This document shows positions 56,842-64,000 of a DNA stretch of 64,000 nucleotides, piece by piece. Under the pieces are notes generated by a model. The model made no database searches. It was not told where the DNA came from and was given only the letters and a program-made list of their open reading frames with translations. The position numbers and the translations under genes are program-made. Numbering within the stretch: position 1 is the stretch's first letter; every line of letters begins with the position of its first letter. The DNA comes from Shimia_B sp039815465 (lineage in GTDB: Bacteria > Pseudomonadota > Alphaproteobacteria > Rhodobacterales > Rhodobacteraceae), in NCBI GenBank assembly GCA_039815465.1, contig JBCBZG010000009.1:1-64000 (forward strand). Direction: 5' to 3'.

Positions 56842-57237
56842 ATGCCGCATTTTCAGATCGACTATTCTGGAAACCTCGACGCCGTGGTGGATATGGCCGC
56901 ACTTTGCGAGGCGATCCGCGTGGCGGCGGCGGCGCTAGACGCCTTCCCCACCCCGGGCATTCGCGTGCGCGCCACACGGGTTGACCACTACGCCATTGCC
57001 GACGGGGACCCACGCCACGGGTTCATCGATATCTCTGTCCGCTTACGGGCGGGCCGCGCCCAGGACATCAAAGAGGATGCAACGCAAGCGATTTTTGATG
57101 CCGCGCGGACATTTCTGGCACCGGTCCTGCGCGACCACTCGCTCGCGCTTTCGCTGGAAATGCGCGACATTGACCCCGCGCTTAGCCCAAAGACGGGGAC
57201 CATCCGCGATCACATGAAAGCCCAAGATGTCGCTTGA
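56842..57237 (+). CDS. hpaF: 5-carboxymethyl-2-hydroxymuconate isomerase
   Basis: 131 residues from MPHFQIDYSGN. The tautomerase-type N-terminal Pro2 is the catalytic base after Met removal. RVDHYAIADGDPRHGFIDIS (split about 54-74) and AIFDAARTFLAP are typical of HpaF/CHMI. It isomerises the product of the HpaE step. ATG chosen at 56842 because GGGGAGAGG precedes it and Pro must follow Met; the frame to 56797 was rejected. First gene of the meta-cleavage operon; overlaps hpaE by 11 bp. Confidence 0.9.
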   Translation: MPHFQIDYSGNLDAVVDMAALCEAIRVAAAALDAFPTPGIRVRATRVDHYAIADGDPRHGFIDISVRLRAGRAQDIKEDATQAIFDAARTFLAPVLRDHSLALSLEMRDIDPALSPKTGTIRDHMKAQDVA

Positions 57238-58741
57238 GACGAACCTGACCAAACTTGCCACCTACCTGACGCCGATCCAGGAGGTTGGGATCAAGAACCG
57301 CATCGCCGGGGTCGATGTGGACGGCACTGCGGGGGTGTTCGATACGGTCAGTCCTGTGGATGAAAGCGTGATCTGCAAGGTCGCACGCAGCAGTGACGCG
57401 GATGTTGACGCCGCTGCCCGTGCCGCGCGCGATGCCTTCCCCGCCTGGCGCGACATGCCCGCGAAACAGCGCAAAGCGATCCTTATCCGCATCGCGGAGG
57501 GGATTGAGGCCCGCGCGGAAGAAATCGCGCTGTGCGAGTGCTGGGACACCGGCCAAGCGTTGAAATTCATGTCCAAGGCCGCGCTGAGGGGCGCGGAGAA
57601 TTTTCGCTACTTCGCCGATCAGGTGGAAAGCGCGCGGGACGGACAGCACCTGAAGTCGCCCACGCTCATGAACATCACGACGCGCGTGCCCATTGGTCCC
57701 GTTGGGGTGATCACGCCCTGGAACACGCCGTTCATGCTCTCCACCTGGAAAATCGCCCCGGCGCTCGCCGCGGGGTGCACGGTGGTCCATAAGCCCGCCG
57801 AAGCCTCCCCCCTTACCGCGCGGATTTTGGTCGAGATCGCAGAGGAGGCGGGGCTGCCCCCGGGCGTTCTCAACACCGTAAATGGCTTTGGGGAGGACGC
57901 GGGAAAGGCGCTGACTGAGCACCCGCTCATTCGCGCCATTGCTTTTGTTGGCGAAAGCCGCACGGGGTCCATGATCGCCAAACAGGGGGCAGATACGCTC
58001 AAGCGGACGCATTTTGAGCTCGGCGGGAAGAACCCAGTCATCGTCTTTGACGATGCGGATATCGACCGCGCGCTCGATGCGGTGATCTTTATGATCTACT
58101 CCATCAATGGGGAGCGGTGCACGTCCTCCTCCCGCCTGCTGATCCAGGACACGATCCGCGACGACTTTGAGGCGCGGATGGTGGCGCGGGTGAACAACAT
58201 ACGCTTGGGCCACCCGCTCGACCCTGCCACAGAGGTCGGGCCGCTGATCTCCCAAGAGCATTTCGACAAGGTCACGTCTTATTTCGACATCGCACGCAGC
58301 GATGGCGCCGAGATCGCGGCGGGCGGCACCGTGGCGCGCCCGGGCTTTTACGTCGCCCCAACGCTTTTCACCCAGGCCCGCAATGACATGCGCATCGCGC
58401 AGGAGGAGATTTTCGGCCCCGTTCTTACCTCCATCCCCTTTAGCACGGAAGAAGAGGCGTTGGAGCTGGCCAATGACACCCAGTATGGCCTGACAGGCTA
58501 CATTTGGACAAATGACCTGACGCGTGCGCTGCGCTTTTCCGACCAGCTGGATGCGGGCATGATCTGGGTCAACAGCGAAAACGTCCGCCACCTGCCGACG
58601 CCATTCGGCGGGATGAAGGCCAGCGGCATCGGGCGCGACGGCGGCGATTGGAGCTTTGAGTTCTACATGGAACAAAAGCACATTGGCTTTGCCACGGGCG
58701 CTCACAAGATCACGAAGCTCGGGGCGCTCAATGGCTCATGA
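57227..58741 (+). CDS. hpaE: 5-carboxymethyl-2-hydroxymuconate semialdehyde dehydrogenase
   Basis: 504-residue aldehyde dehydrogenase that oxidises the ring-cleavage product of homoprotocatechuate with NAD+. ITPWNTPFMLSTWKIAPALA (about 163-182), FVGESRTGSM, catalytic Glu in FELGGKNPVIV (about 264-274) and Cys in INGERCTSSSRLL (about 291-303). Residues are closer to HpaE than to the PuuC-like protein at 53668. Located between hpaF (11-bp overlap) and the GNAT gene (11-bp overlap). Confidence 0.93.
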   Translation: MSLETNLTKLATYLTPIQEVGIKNRIAGVDVDGTAGVFDTVSPVDESVICKVARSSDADVDAAARAARDAFPAWRDMPAKQRKAILIRIAEGIEARAEEIALCECWDTGQALKFMSKAALRGAENFRYFADQVESARDGQHLKSPTLMNITTRVPIGPVGVITPWNTPFMLSTWKIAPALAAGCTVVHKPAEASPLTARILVEIAEEAGLPPGVLNTVNGFGEDAGKALTEHPLIRAIAFVGESRTGSMIAKQGADTLKRTHFELGGKNPVIVFDDADIDRALDAVIFMIYSINGERCTSSSRLLIQDTIRDDFEARMVARVNNIRLGHPLDPATEVGPLISQEHFDKVTSYFDIARSDGAEIAAGGTVARPGFYVAPTLFTQARNDMRIAQEEIFGPVLTSIPFSTEEEALELANDTQYGLTGYIWTNDLTRALRFSDQLDAGMIWVNSENVRHLPTPFGGMKASGIGRDGGDWSFEFYMEQKHIGFATGAHKITKLGALNGS

Positions 58742-59540
58742 CGATATCATCTTAGGCTCCCCCGCGCAGGCAGGCGCGGTGCGGCGGGCACACGCGCTGT
58801 ATCGCTTGATCGGACACGACCCGCGCTTTGCATTTCAGGGCAGGACGGTGAGCCATGTGGGCCTGAGCGATGAAGCGGTGGCCGTCACGGCCGACATTGC
58901 GCGGCTCTTGGGCTATGCCAGCATCAACTTTGCCCCACGCGAAGCCGCTCCAGACATCGCCGCGGCGTTTCAGTCCGCAGGGCTCACCCCCACGGGATAC
59001 GACCAGTACCTGGGCTACGGTGACGCCATTGAAAAATCACGTGCGTTTCTCGATGCCTATGAAACACCCGATGGGCTAGAGCTGCGCCAAGTTGGTGCGG
59101 ACACGCCCGATGCGACGGTCCGAAAGATCGCGCAAGCCTCGCTCGATCGCGGTGTCATCCCGATCCCGGGGTCTGTGATGCGCGGCGACACGCTGCGCTG
59201 CTCGTATCTTTATGTGACGGACCCTGCGGGCGACATCGTGGCCTCTGGCGGCGGTGTGATGTGTTTCCACGCTGATAACCCGCACGCAACGGTGGCCTCC
59301 TGGGGGATGCTCGCAACCGACCCGGCTTGGCGCGGCAAGCGCCTGGCGTGCTGGGTCGGGGCCGCCGCAATCCTGGACCTTGCAACACGGTTTGGCGCGA
59401 CGGGCTTCACCACGGGTGTCAGCGCCGACAACCCAGCGAGCCAAGCGATGTGCACACGGCTCGGCGTGGTGCGTTCCGACTACGTCTACGCCGCCGCGCT
59501 CGACCCGGTGCTGACCGGCGGCAAGAAGCTTACGAGGTAG
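58731..59540 (+). CDS. GNAT-family N-acetyltransferase
   Basis: 269 residues from MAHDDIILGSPAQAGAV. The C-terminal GNAT fold shows ASGGGVMCFHADNP (about 167-180), the acetyl-CoA loop region MLATDPAWRGKRLACWVGAA (split about 190-210) and GFTTGVSADNPASQAMCTRLG (split about 225-245), a typical beta4-alpha4 end. The N-terminal half (about 1-100) is unusual and may be a second, divergent GNAT-like unit. It overlaps hpaE and lies 3 bp before hpaD, so a role in the same pathway is likely. An amine intermediate such as dopamine is one possible substrate. Not part of standard hpa operons. Confidence 0.82.
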   Translation: MAHDDIILGSPAQAGAVRRAHALYRLIGHDPRFAFQGRTVSHVGLSDEAVAVTADIARLLGYASINFAPREAAPDIAAAFQSAGLTPTGYDQYLGYGDAIEKSRAFLDAYETPDGLELRQVGADTPDATVRKIAQASLDRGVIPIPGSVMRGDTLRCSYLYVTDPAGDIVASGGGVMCFHADNPHATVASWGMLATDPAWRGKRLACWVGAAAILDLATRFGATGFTTGVSADNPASQAMCTRLGVVRSDYVYAAALDPVLTGGKKLTR

Positions 59541-59543
59541 CCC

Positions 59544-60527
59544 ATGCCCGTCCCCGCCCCAAATCTCGCCCCGCCTTTCAATACGGTTCGCCTGAGCCAC
59601 GTGACGTTGAACGTGTCCGACCTAGCAGTATCGCGTGCGTTCTATACCCAAACCCTCGGGCTCCAGATCACGGACGAAACGGACAGCCACGTCTACCTGC
59701 GCGCGATGGAGGAACGGGGGCACCATTGCCTTACCCTGCAGACCTCGGACAAGCCCGGAACGGTGGAGGTTATGGGGTTCAAGGTCTTTTCCGAAGGCGA
59801 CCTAGATCAGGCCTATGCCTATTTCTCCAAGCTCGGGCACCCGGTGGCTTGGGTGGACCGTGCGCACCAGGGCCGGACGCTTCTCACGCTCGACAATATC
59901 GGCATCCCCATCGAGTTCTATCACCAGATGGACCGCCTGCCCCCGATCCATCAAGACTACGCGCTCTACCGCGGCGTCAAACCGCTGCGCATCGACCATT
60001 TCAACTGCTTTAGCCCCGATGTGGACGCCAGTGTTGCATTCTGGAACGCCATCGGGTTTCGCACGACCGAGTACACAGAGGACGAGGAGAGCGGGCGGCT
60101 TTGGGCGGCGTGGATGCAGCGCAAGGGTGGCGTGCACGATATGGCGTTCACCAATGGGCGCGGGCCGCGTATGCACCACGTGGCGTTCTGGGTTCCTAAC
60201 CCGCTCAACATCATCGACCTACTCGATTTGATGGCCACGACCGGCCACGTGGACAAGATCGAGCGGGGCCCGGGTCGGCACGGTATCTCTAACGCGTTCT
60301 TTCTTTACATCCGCGACCCTGATGGGCACCGGATTGAGATCTACTGCTCCGATTACCAAACCGTGGACCCAGACCACGAACCGATCAAATGGGACCTCAA
60401 AGACCCGCAGCGCCAGACGCTTTGGGGCGCGCCTGCCCCGAAAAGCTGGTTCGAAGAGGGCTCCCCCTATGTTGGCGTCGACGTGGCGGAGCCCACGCTA
60501 AACGCCACTCCGATCGTGGCCCCGTGA
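59544..60527 (+). CDS. hpaD: Homoprotocatechuate 2,3-dioxygenase (extradiol, VOC family)
   Basis: 327 residues. Cleaves 3,4-dihydroxyphenylacetate to 5-carboxymethyl-2-hydroxymuconic semialdehyde with O2. Two VOC repeats. The metal ligands His-His-Glu are visible in RIDHFNCF (about 153), RMHHVAFWVP (about 213) and DGHRIEIYCSDY (about 260). The opening RLSHVTLNVSDLAVSRAFY and the C-terminal PIKWDLKDPQRQTLWG lid segment are close to the well-studied Arthrobacter/Brevibacterium enzymes. One-base overlap (TGATG) with the decarboxylase gene. Confidence 0.95.
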   Translation: MPVPAPNLAPPFNTVRLSHVTLNVSDLAVSRAFYTQTLGLQITDETDSHVYLRAMEERGHHCLTLQTSDKPGTVEVMGFKVFSEGDLDQAYAYFSKLGHPVAWVDRAHQGRTLLTLDNIGIPIEFYHQMDRLPPIHQDYALYRGVKPLRIDHFNCFSPDVDASVAFWNAIGFRTTEYTEDEESGRLWAAWMQRKGGVHDMAFTNGRGPRMHHVAFWVPNPLNIIDLLDLMATTGHVDKIERGPGRHGISNAFFLYIRDPDGHRIEIYCSDYQTVDPDHEPIKWDLKDPQRQTLWGAPAPKSWFEEGSPYVGVDVAEPTLNATPIVAP

Positions 60528-61906
60528 TGGAGTGGGACGAATTTCAACACTGGGGTGAACGCATCAGCGCCTGGGCCGCGGATTACTACCGCACCCTGCC
60601 CGACCTGCCCGTACGCGCGCAGACCGCCCCCGGTGACATCGCTGCCCAGATCGCCGCAACACCGCCCGAGGCGGGCGAAGGCATGGAGCAGATCATCGCC
60701 GATTTCGAGCGTATCGTGATGCCCGGCATGACCCATTGGCAGCACCCGCGTTTCTTTGCCTACTTTCCCGCCAACGCCGCGCCGCCGTCTATGCTGGCGG
60801 AGTTTCTGGTGACGACCATCGCGGCGCAATGCATGCTCTGGCAGACCTCCCCCGCCTCGACGGAGCTTGAGGGCGCCATGATCGACTGGATGGCACAGGC
60901 CATGGGGCTCGATGGCATGACGGGTGTGATCCAGGACAGCGCGTCATCCGCGACCCTGTCTGCCGTGCTGACGATGCGGGAACGCGCGACCGGATACACC
61001 GGCAACCGACGCGGCCTAAACGGCCAAGGAAACTTGCGCATCTATTGCAGCGAGGAATGCCACAGCTCCATCGACCGCGCGTGCTGGGTGGCGGGCATCG
61101 GGCAAGACAACCTCGTCAAAATCGGGACTTCTGGTCCCACTTACGCCATGGATGCCGCAGCCTTGGAGACCGCAATCCTGAACGACATCGCCGCGGGCCA
61201 CGTGCCTGCGGGCGTGATCGCCATCACCGGCGGCACAGGGATCGGGGCCTGCGATGACTTGGAGGCGGTGCTTGCCGTCGCGCGTCGCCACGACCTTTAC
61301 ACCCATCTCGATGCCGCTTGGGCGGGCTCCGCCATGATCTGCCCGGAGCTGCGCGACCCGATCTGGCACGGTGCGGACGGGTACGACTCCATCGTCTTCA
61401 ACCCGCACAAGTGGCTGGGCGCGCAGTTCGATTGCTCCATCCAGTTTTTGCGTGACGCGACGCCACAGCTCAACACGCTCAAGATCGAGCCGGAATACCT
61501 TAAGACCTCGCAAGAAGTGACCAACTACAGCGAATGGACGATCCCGCTCGGCCGCCGCTTTCGCGCGCTTAAGCTCTGGTTCCTTATCCGATCCTATGGG
61601 TTAGAAGAGCTACGCAACCGAATGAGAAACCACGTGAAATGGGCGCATGAGGCCTGTGAGTCGCTGCGCGAGGGGGGCTATGAGATCGTGACGGAACCGC
61701 AATTGTCGCTCTTCTCCTTCCGAACGGCGGGCGATGACGCGGCGCAACTGGCGCTCGTTGACCGCATCAACGATGACGGGCGCATTTACGTGACCCAGGG
61801 CGCATTTCAGGGGCGTAAGATGATCCGGTTTCAAGTGGGCCAGTTCAATTGCACACGCGATGATGTGATGCTCGCCCCCCAGGTTATCAAGGAGTTGACG
61901 CAATGA
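60527..61906 (+). CDS. PLP-dependent aromatic-L-amino-acid decarboxylase (group II)
   Basis: 459 residues from MEWDEFQHWGERIS. Family motifs include MTHWQHPRFFAYFPANAAPP (about 64-83), QDSASSATLSAVLTMRERA (about 138-156), DAAWAGSAM (about 264) and the PLP Lys in VFNPHKWLGAQFDCS (about 288-302). The size and His/Asp pattern fit tyrosine/DOPA/tryptophan decarboxylases. It overlaps hpaD upstream and hpaG downstream (ATGA), so its product should enter this pathway. L-DOPA to dopamine, or tyrosine to tyramine, is the plausible reaction; phenylalanine or tryptophan cannot be excluded. Confidence 0.9.
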   Translation: MEWDEFQHWGERISAWAADYYRTLPDLPVRAQTAPGDIAAQIAATPPEAGEGMEQIIADFERIVMPGMTHWQHPRFFAYFPANAAPPSMLAEFLVTTIAAQCMLWQTSPASTELEGAMIDWMAQAMGLDGMTGVIQDSASSATLSAVLTMRERATGYTGNRRGLNGQGNLRIYCSEECHSSIDRACWVAGIGQDNLVKIGTSGPTYAMDAAALETAILNDIAAGHVPAGVIAITGGTGIGACDDLEAVLAVARRHDLYTHLDAAWAGSAMICPELRDPIWHGADGYDSIVFNPHKWLGAQFDCSIQFLRDATPQLNTLKIEPEYLKTSQEVTNYSEWTIPLGRRFRALKLWFLIRSYGLEELRNRMRNHVKWAHEACESLREGGYEIVTEPQLSLFSFRTAGDDAAQLALVDRINDDGRIYVTQGAFQGRKMIRFQVGQFNCTRDDVMLAPQVIKELTQ

Positions 61907-62751
61907 GGTTGGCGAGTTTCGAGGCCGACGGGGCGCAGCGCTTTGGGGCGGTGACGGAAGATGGCCTGATTGATCTTTCAAGCGATTTCAGTAATTTCCC
62001 CACACTTCTTGATGCAATACAGCAAGGCACTCTTGAAGCACTGACGAAAGCTGCACAGAGCCGCGAAGTGACCCATACGCGCGTCCGCTACCTCCCGCCG
62101 CTCCCCAATGCTCCCCGCATCCTCTGCGTCGGCGTGAATTTCCCCGACCGCAATGCGGAGTATAAGGACGGCAGCGCCCAGCCCAAACACATGAGCCTCT
62201 TCCCCCGCTTCATCAGCGGGTTTGTGGGCCATGGGGATAACCTAATCCGCCCGCCGGAAAGCCATCAGCTCGACTACGAGGGTGAGCTAGCCATTGTCAT
62301 CGGAAAGCCTGGGCGGCGCATTCCTTCGGCTCAGGCGTATAATCACATATGCGCGCTAACGCTCTGCAATGAAGGGACAATTCGGGATTGGGTGCGTCAC
62401 GCAAAGTTCAATGTCACGCAGGGCAAGAACTGGGATCGGTCCGGGGCTATGGGCCCGTGGCTCGTTCCGTTTACCTCCGCCGACCAAATCGACGGCGCAC
62501 AAATCACCACCCATGTGAATGGCGAGCTTCGGCAGGAGGACGCGTTGGCGAATATGATGTTCCCGGTGCGTGAACAGATCGCCTACATCTCCACCTTTAT
62601 GGCGCTACAGGCGGGCGACATCATTGTGACCGGCACCCCAACCGGGGCCGGCGCGCGCCTGGATCCGCCGCAGTTCCTAAAGCCCGGTGACCAGGTAGAG
62701 GTCTGCATCGACGGCATTGGCACGCTGTCGAACGGCGTGGCCGACGAATGA
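61903..62751 (+). CDS. hpaG: FAH-family 5-oxopent-3-ene-1,2,5-tricarboxylate decarboxylase / isomerase (HpaG type)
   Basis: 282 residues of the fumarylacetoacetate hydrolase fold. Metal-binding Glu/Asp appear in LDYEGELAIVIG (about 121-132) and TIRDWVRHAKFNVTQGKN (about 160-177; Asp is a ligand). SGAMGPWLVP and GTPTGAGARLDPP complete the family signature. In this operon the expected reaction is decarboxylation of the CHM isomer to 2-oxohept-3-ene-1,7-dioate. The HpaG activity of E. coli has two fused FAH halves; this protein has one. Overlaps genes on both sides by four bases. Confidence 0.87.
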   Translation: MRLASFEADGAQRFGAVTEDGLIDLSSDFSNFPTLLDAIQQGTLEALTKAAQSREVTHTRVRYLPPLPNAPRILCVGVNFPDRNAEYKDGSAQPKHMSLFPRFISGFVGHGDNLIRPPESHQLDYEGELAIVIGKPGRRIPSAQAYNHICALTLCNEGTIRDWVRHAKFNVTQGKNWDRSGAMGPWLVPFTSADQIDGAQITTHVNGELRQEDALANMMFPVREQIAYISTFMALQAGDIIVTGTPTGAGARLDPPQFLKPGDQVEVCIDGIGTLSNGVADE

Positions 62752-63545
62752 CACCCGAGGACCACCGCGCCGCCGCCCAGGCACTGTTACACGCAGAGGA
62801 GACGGGCACTCAGATCGGCCTTCTTAGCCAGCTTTATCCCGGCATCGGGATGGACGACGCCTATGCCATCCAGGCGGAAATCGTGCGCGCCAAACGGGCC
62901 GCGGGGCGCCGTGTGGTGGGGTGGAAGATTGGTCTGACCTCGCGCGCGATGCAGGATGCGCTGGGGATCGACATCCCCGACAGCGGCGTTTTGCTGGACG
63001 ACATGGATTTCGCCCACGGCGCGACGGTCCCTCCCGGGCGTTTTATCCAGCCACGGATTGAGGCTGAAATCGCTTTCGTGATGAAGGCCCCCGTAGACGG
63101 CGCGATGAGCCGTGATGCGTTGCTCGATGCCACGGACTATGTCTGTCCGGCTATTGAGATACTGGACACCCGCATATTGCGCGCCGATCCGAGCACAGGC
63201 CGCACGCGCACGGTTATTGACACCATCGCCGACAACGCGGCCAATGGCGGTTTTGTGCTTGGACCGTCCCACCACGACCCGCGGGCTGTCGATCTACGCT
63301 GGGTGGGCGCCATCGTGACGCGCGACGGCGTGGTCGAGGAAACCGGCCTTGGCGCGGGGGTCCTCAACGACCCGGTCGAAAGCGTGCTATGGCTTGCCCA
63401 GCGGATGGAGAGTTACGGTCAGGTCATCCAGCCGGGCGACGTCGTTCTGTCTGGTAGCTTCGTGCGCCCCGTCGAGTGCCCGGCAGGCACGGACATCACC
63501 GCCGACTACGGCCCCTTCGGCCAGGTCTCCATCAGCTTCGGCTAG
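62748..63545 (+). CDS. hpaH: 2-oxohept-4-ene-1,7-dioate hydratase
   Basis: 265 residues, MhpD/HpaH hydratase family. Conserved GRRVVGWKIGLTSRAMQ (about 53-69), LLDDMDFAHGATVP, the metal ligand glutamates in PRIEAEIAFVMK (about 102-113) and VCPAIEILDTRI (about 128-139). It adds water to the HpaG product to give 4-hydroxy-2-oxoheptanedioate. No HpaI aldolase follows in the window. The 3' end overlaps the convergent amidotransferase gene by 14 bp. Confidence 0.93.
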   Translation: MTPEDHRAAAQALLHAEETGTQIGLLSQLYPGIGMDDAYAIQAEIVRAKRAAGRRVVGWKIGLTSRAMQDALGIDIPDSGVLLDDMDFAHGATVPPGRFIQPRIEAEIAFVMKAPVDGAMSRDALLDATDYVCPAIEILDTRILRADPSTGRTRTVIDTIADNAANGGFVLGPSHHDPRAVDLRWVGAIVTRDGVVEETGLGAGVLNDPVESVLWLAQRMESYGQVIQPGDVVLSGSFVRPVECPAGTDITADYGPFGQVSISFG

Positions 63546-64000
63546 CGCGCTCGAAAAAGCCTGCGATCCGCTCGGCCCACTCAGCGCGGTCGGGTTCCAC
63601 TTGCAACGACGCGCGGGCGGCGGCGGAGACGTCTGGCGGTAAGTCGTGCGCATATTCATCCAATAGCGCGGCAAAGAAGTCTTGCGTCATCTCCGGATGG
63701 TATTGCGTGGTCTCGACCTGGGTGCCGATGCGATACCCCGCGATAGCGCAGCTGGGGTGACTGGCGATGGTTTCAGCCCCCTTTGGCAGCGTTAACACCT
63801 GCTCGGTGTGGGACGCATAGGCAGGCAAGACTGCCCCATCGTACTCCGCCGCGACCACGCCTTTGACCCAGCCGCCCGGGTTGTCGCCCAAGCGCGCGCC
63901 GAGCGCTTTCGCAATGATCTGATGACCAAAGCAGGCGCCAAACATCGGCACACCAGCGTTGATCAAATCGCGCACCAGCGCCTCCAGTCGATCCATCCAG
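63532..64000 (-). CDS. Class I glutamine amidotransferase (partial, 5' end outside window)
   Basis: The visible 156 residues run to the window edge with an open frame, so the true start lies beyond 64000. The nucleophile elbow is FGACFGHQIIAKALG (Cys at about 22 of the ATG-started part) and the His-Glu pair is in TTQYHPEM. This fits the GMP-synthase-like or PuuD-like amidotransferase group. Convergent with hpaH. The substrate is unknown. Confidence 0.88.
   Translation of the reverse strand, partial: WMDRLEALVRDLINAGVPMFGACFGHQIIAKALGARLGDNPGGWVKGVVAAEYDGAVLPAYASHTEQVLTLPKGAETIASHPSCAIAGYRIGTQVETTQYHPEMTQDFFAALLDEYAHDLPPDVSAAARASLQVEPDRAEWAERIAGFFERASRS

Noticed and set aside
57182..58705. 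507-residue open frame on the minus strand
   Set aside because: Almost exact antisense copy of hpaE. The sense frame carries the ALDH catalytic residues and is embedded in an overlapping operon.
1..64000. CRISPR arrays, IS elements or prophage genes
   Set aside because: No regularly spaced direct repeats, transposase, integrase or phage structural genes were seen in the window.

Overview
The window looks like chromosomal DNA of a marine Rhodobacteraceae (Roseobacter-group alphaproteobacterium). It is GC-rich and gene-dense. It carries an alphaproteobacterial direct-repeat SOS box (GTTC-N7-GTTC) upstream of recA, a CckA-type hybrid kinase, the alphaproteobacterial nucleoid protein GapR, a ScfR-like acyl-CoA regulator, an ASKHA-type corrinoid reactivase and an MttB-family methyltransferase without pyrrolysine. 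No phage, IS element, CRISPR array or rRNA operon is visible. The species cannot be named from sequence alone. The first ~116 bases are rich in homopolymers and may be a contig edge.

Layout. 1-9.9 kb: alaS and recA, a small sulfotransferase-like gene, then a minus-strand guaB-rsmB-cckA block. 10-15 kb: corrinoid activation protein and an NMT1/SsuA-type ABC importer. 15-22.5 kb: acnB, tRNA-Thr(UGU), a degenerate sulfotransferase-like protein, gapR, a fused hydratase/dehydrogenase whose dehydrogenase half looks inactive, and a DUF442 phosphatase-like protein. 22.4-34.6 kb: a symporter-kinase fusion (CbrA/CrbS type) with a receiver protein and a ScfR-like regulator, divergent from a five-gene branched-chain-type ABC importer that leads into acetyl-CoA synthetase. 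This whole block reads as a carboxylate uptake-activation-regulation unit. 34.6-41 kb: serine hydrolase, accBC, aat, DUF2155, mlaD-like gene, clpX and clpP. 41-46.7 kb: ArsR-SRPBCC fusion followed by a photolyase-like protein whose two domains appear to be in reversed order, a CaiB-type CoA-transferase, an RcnA-type Ni/Co exporter and two short-chain dehydrogenases.

46.7-63.5 kb is an accessory catabolic island arranged around one GntR regulator with a perfect palindrome in its divergent promoter. To the right runs a tightly overlapping homoprotocatechuate (3,4-dihydroxyphenylacetate) meta-cleavage operon, hpaF-hpaE-GNAT-hpaD-PLP decarboxylase-hpaG-hpaH. To the left runs a long minus-strand series: gntR, dapA-like aldolase, aldehyde dehydrogenase, MttB-family methyltransferase, two SDRs, FAD amine oxidase-like protein, SDR, then cobalt-type nitrile hydratase alpha, beta and activator. 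Together the decarboxylase, FAD oxidase, aldehyde dehydrogenase and meta-cleavage enzymes could take L-DOPA through dopamine and DOPAL to homoprotocatechuate and on to central metabolism. The DapA-like protein is a candidate for the aldolase step because no HpaI is present in the window. This pathway is inferred from gene content and not demonstrated.

The window ends inside a class I glutamine amidotransferase gene. Noteworthy non-coding elements are two copies of a tandem double-palindrome module whose stems covary (12127-12173 and 31675-31721), a 23-bp nearly perfect inverted repeat (53599-53662), hairpins after both ABC binding-protein genes, and candidate operators for the GntR, ArsR and ScfR-like regulators.
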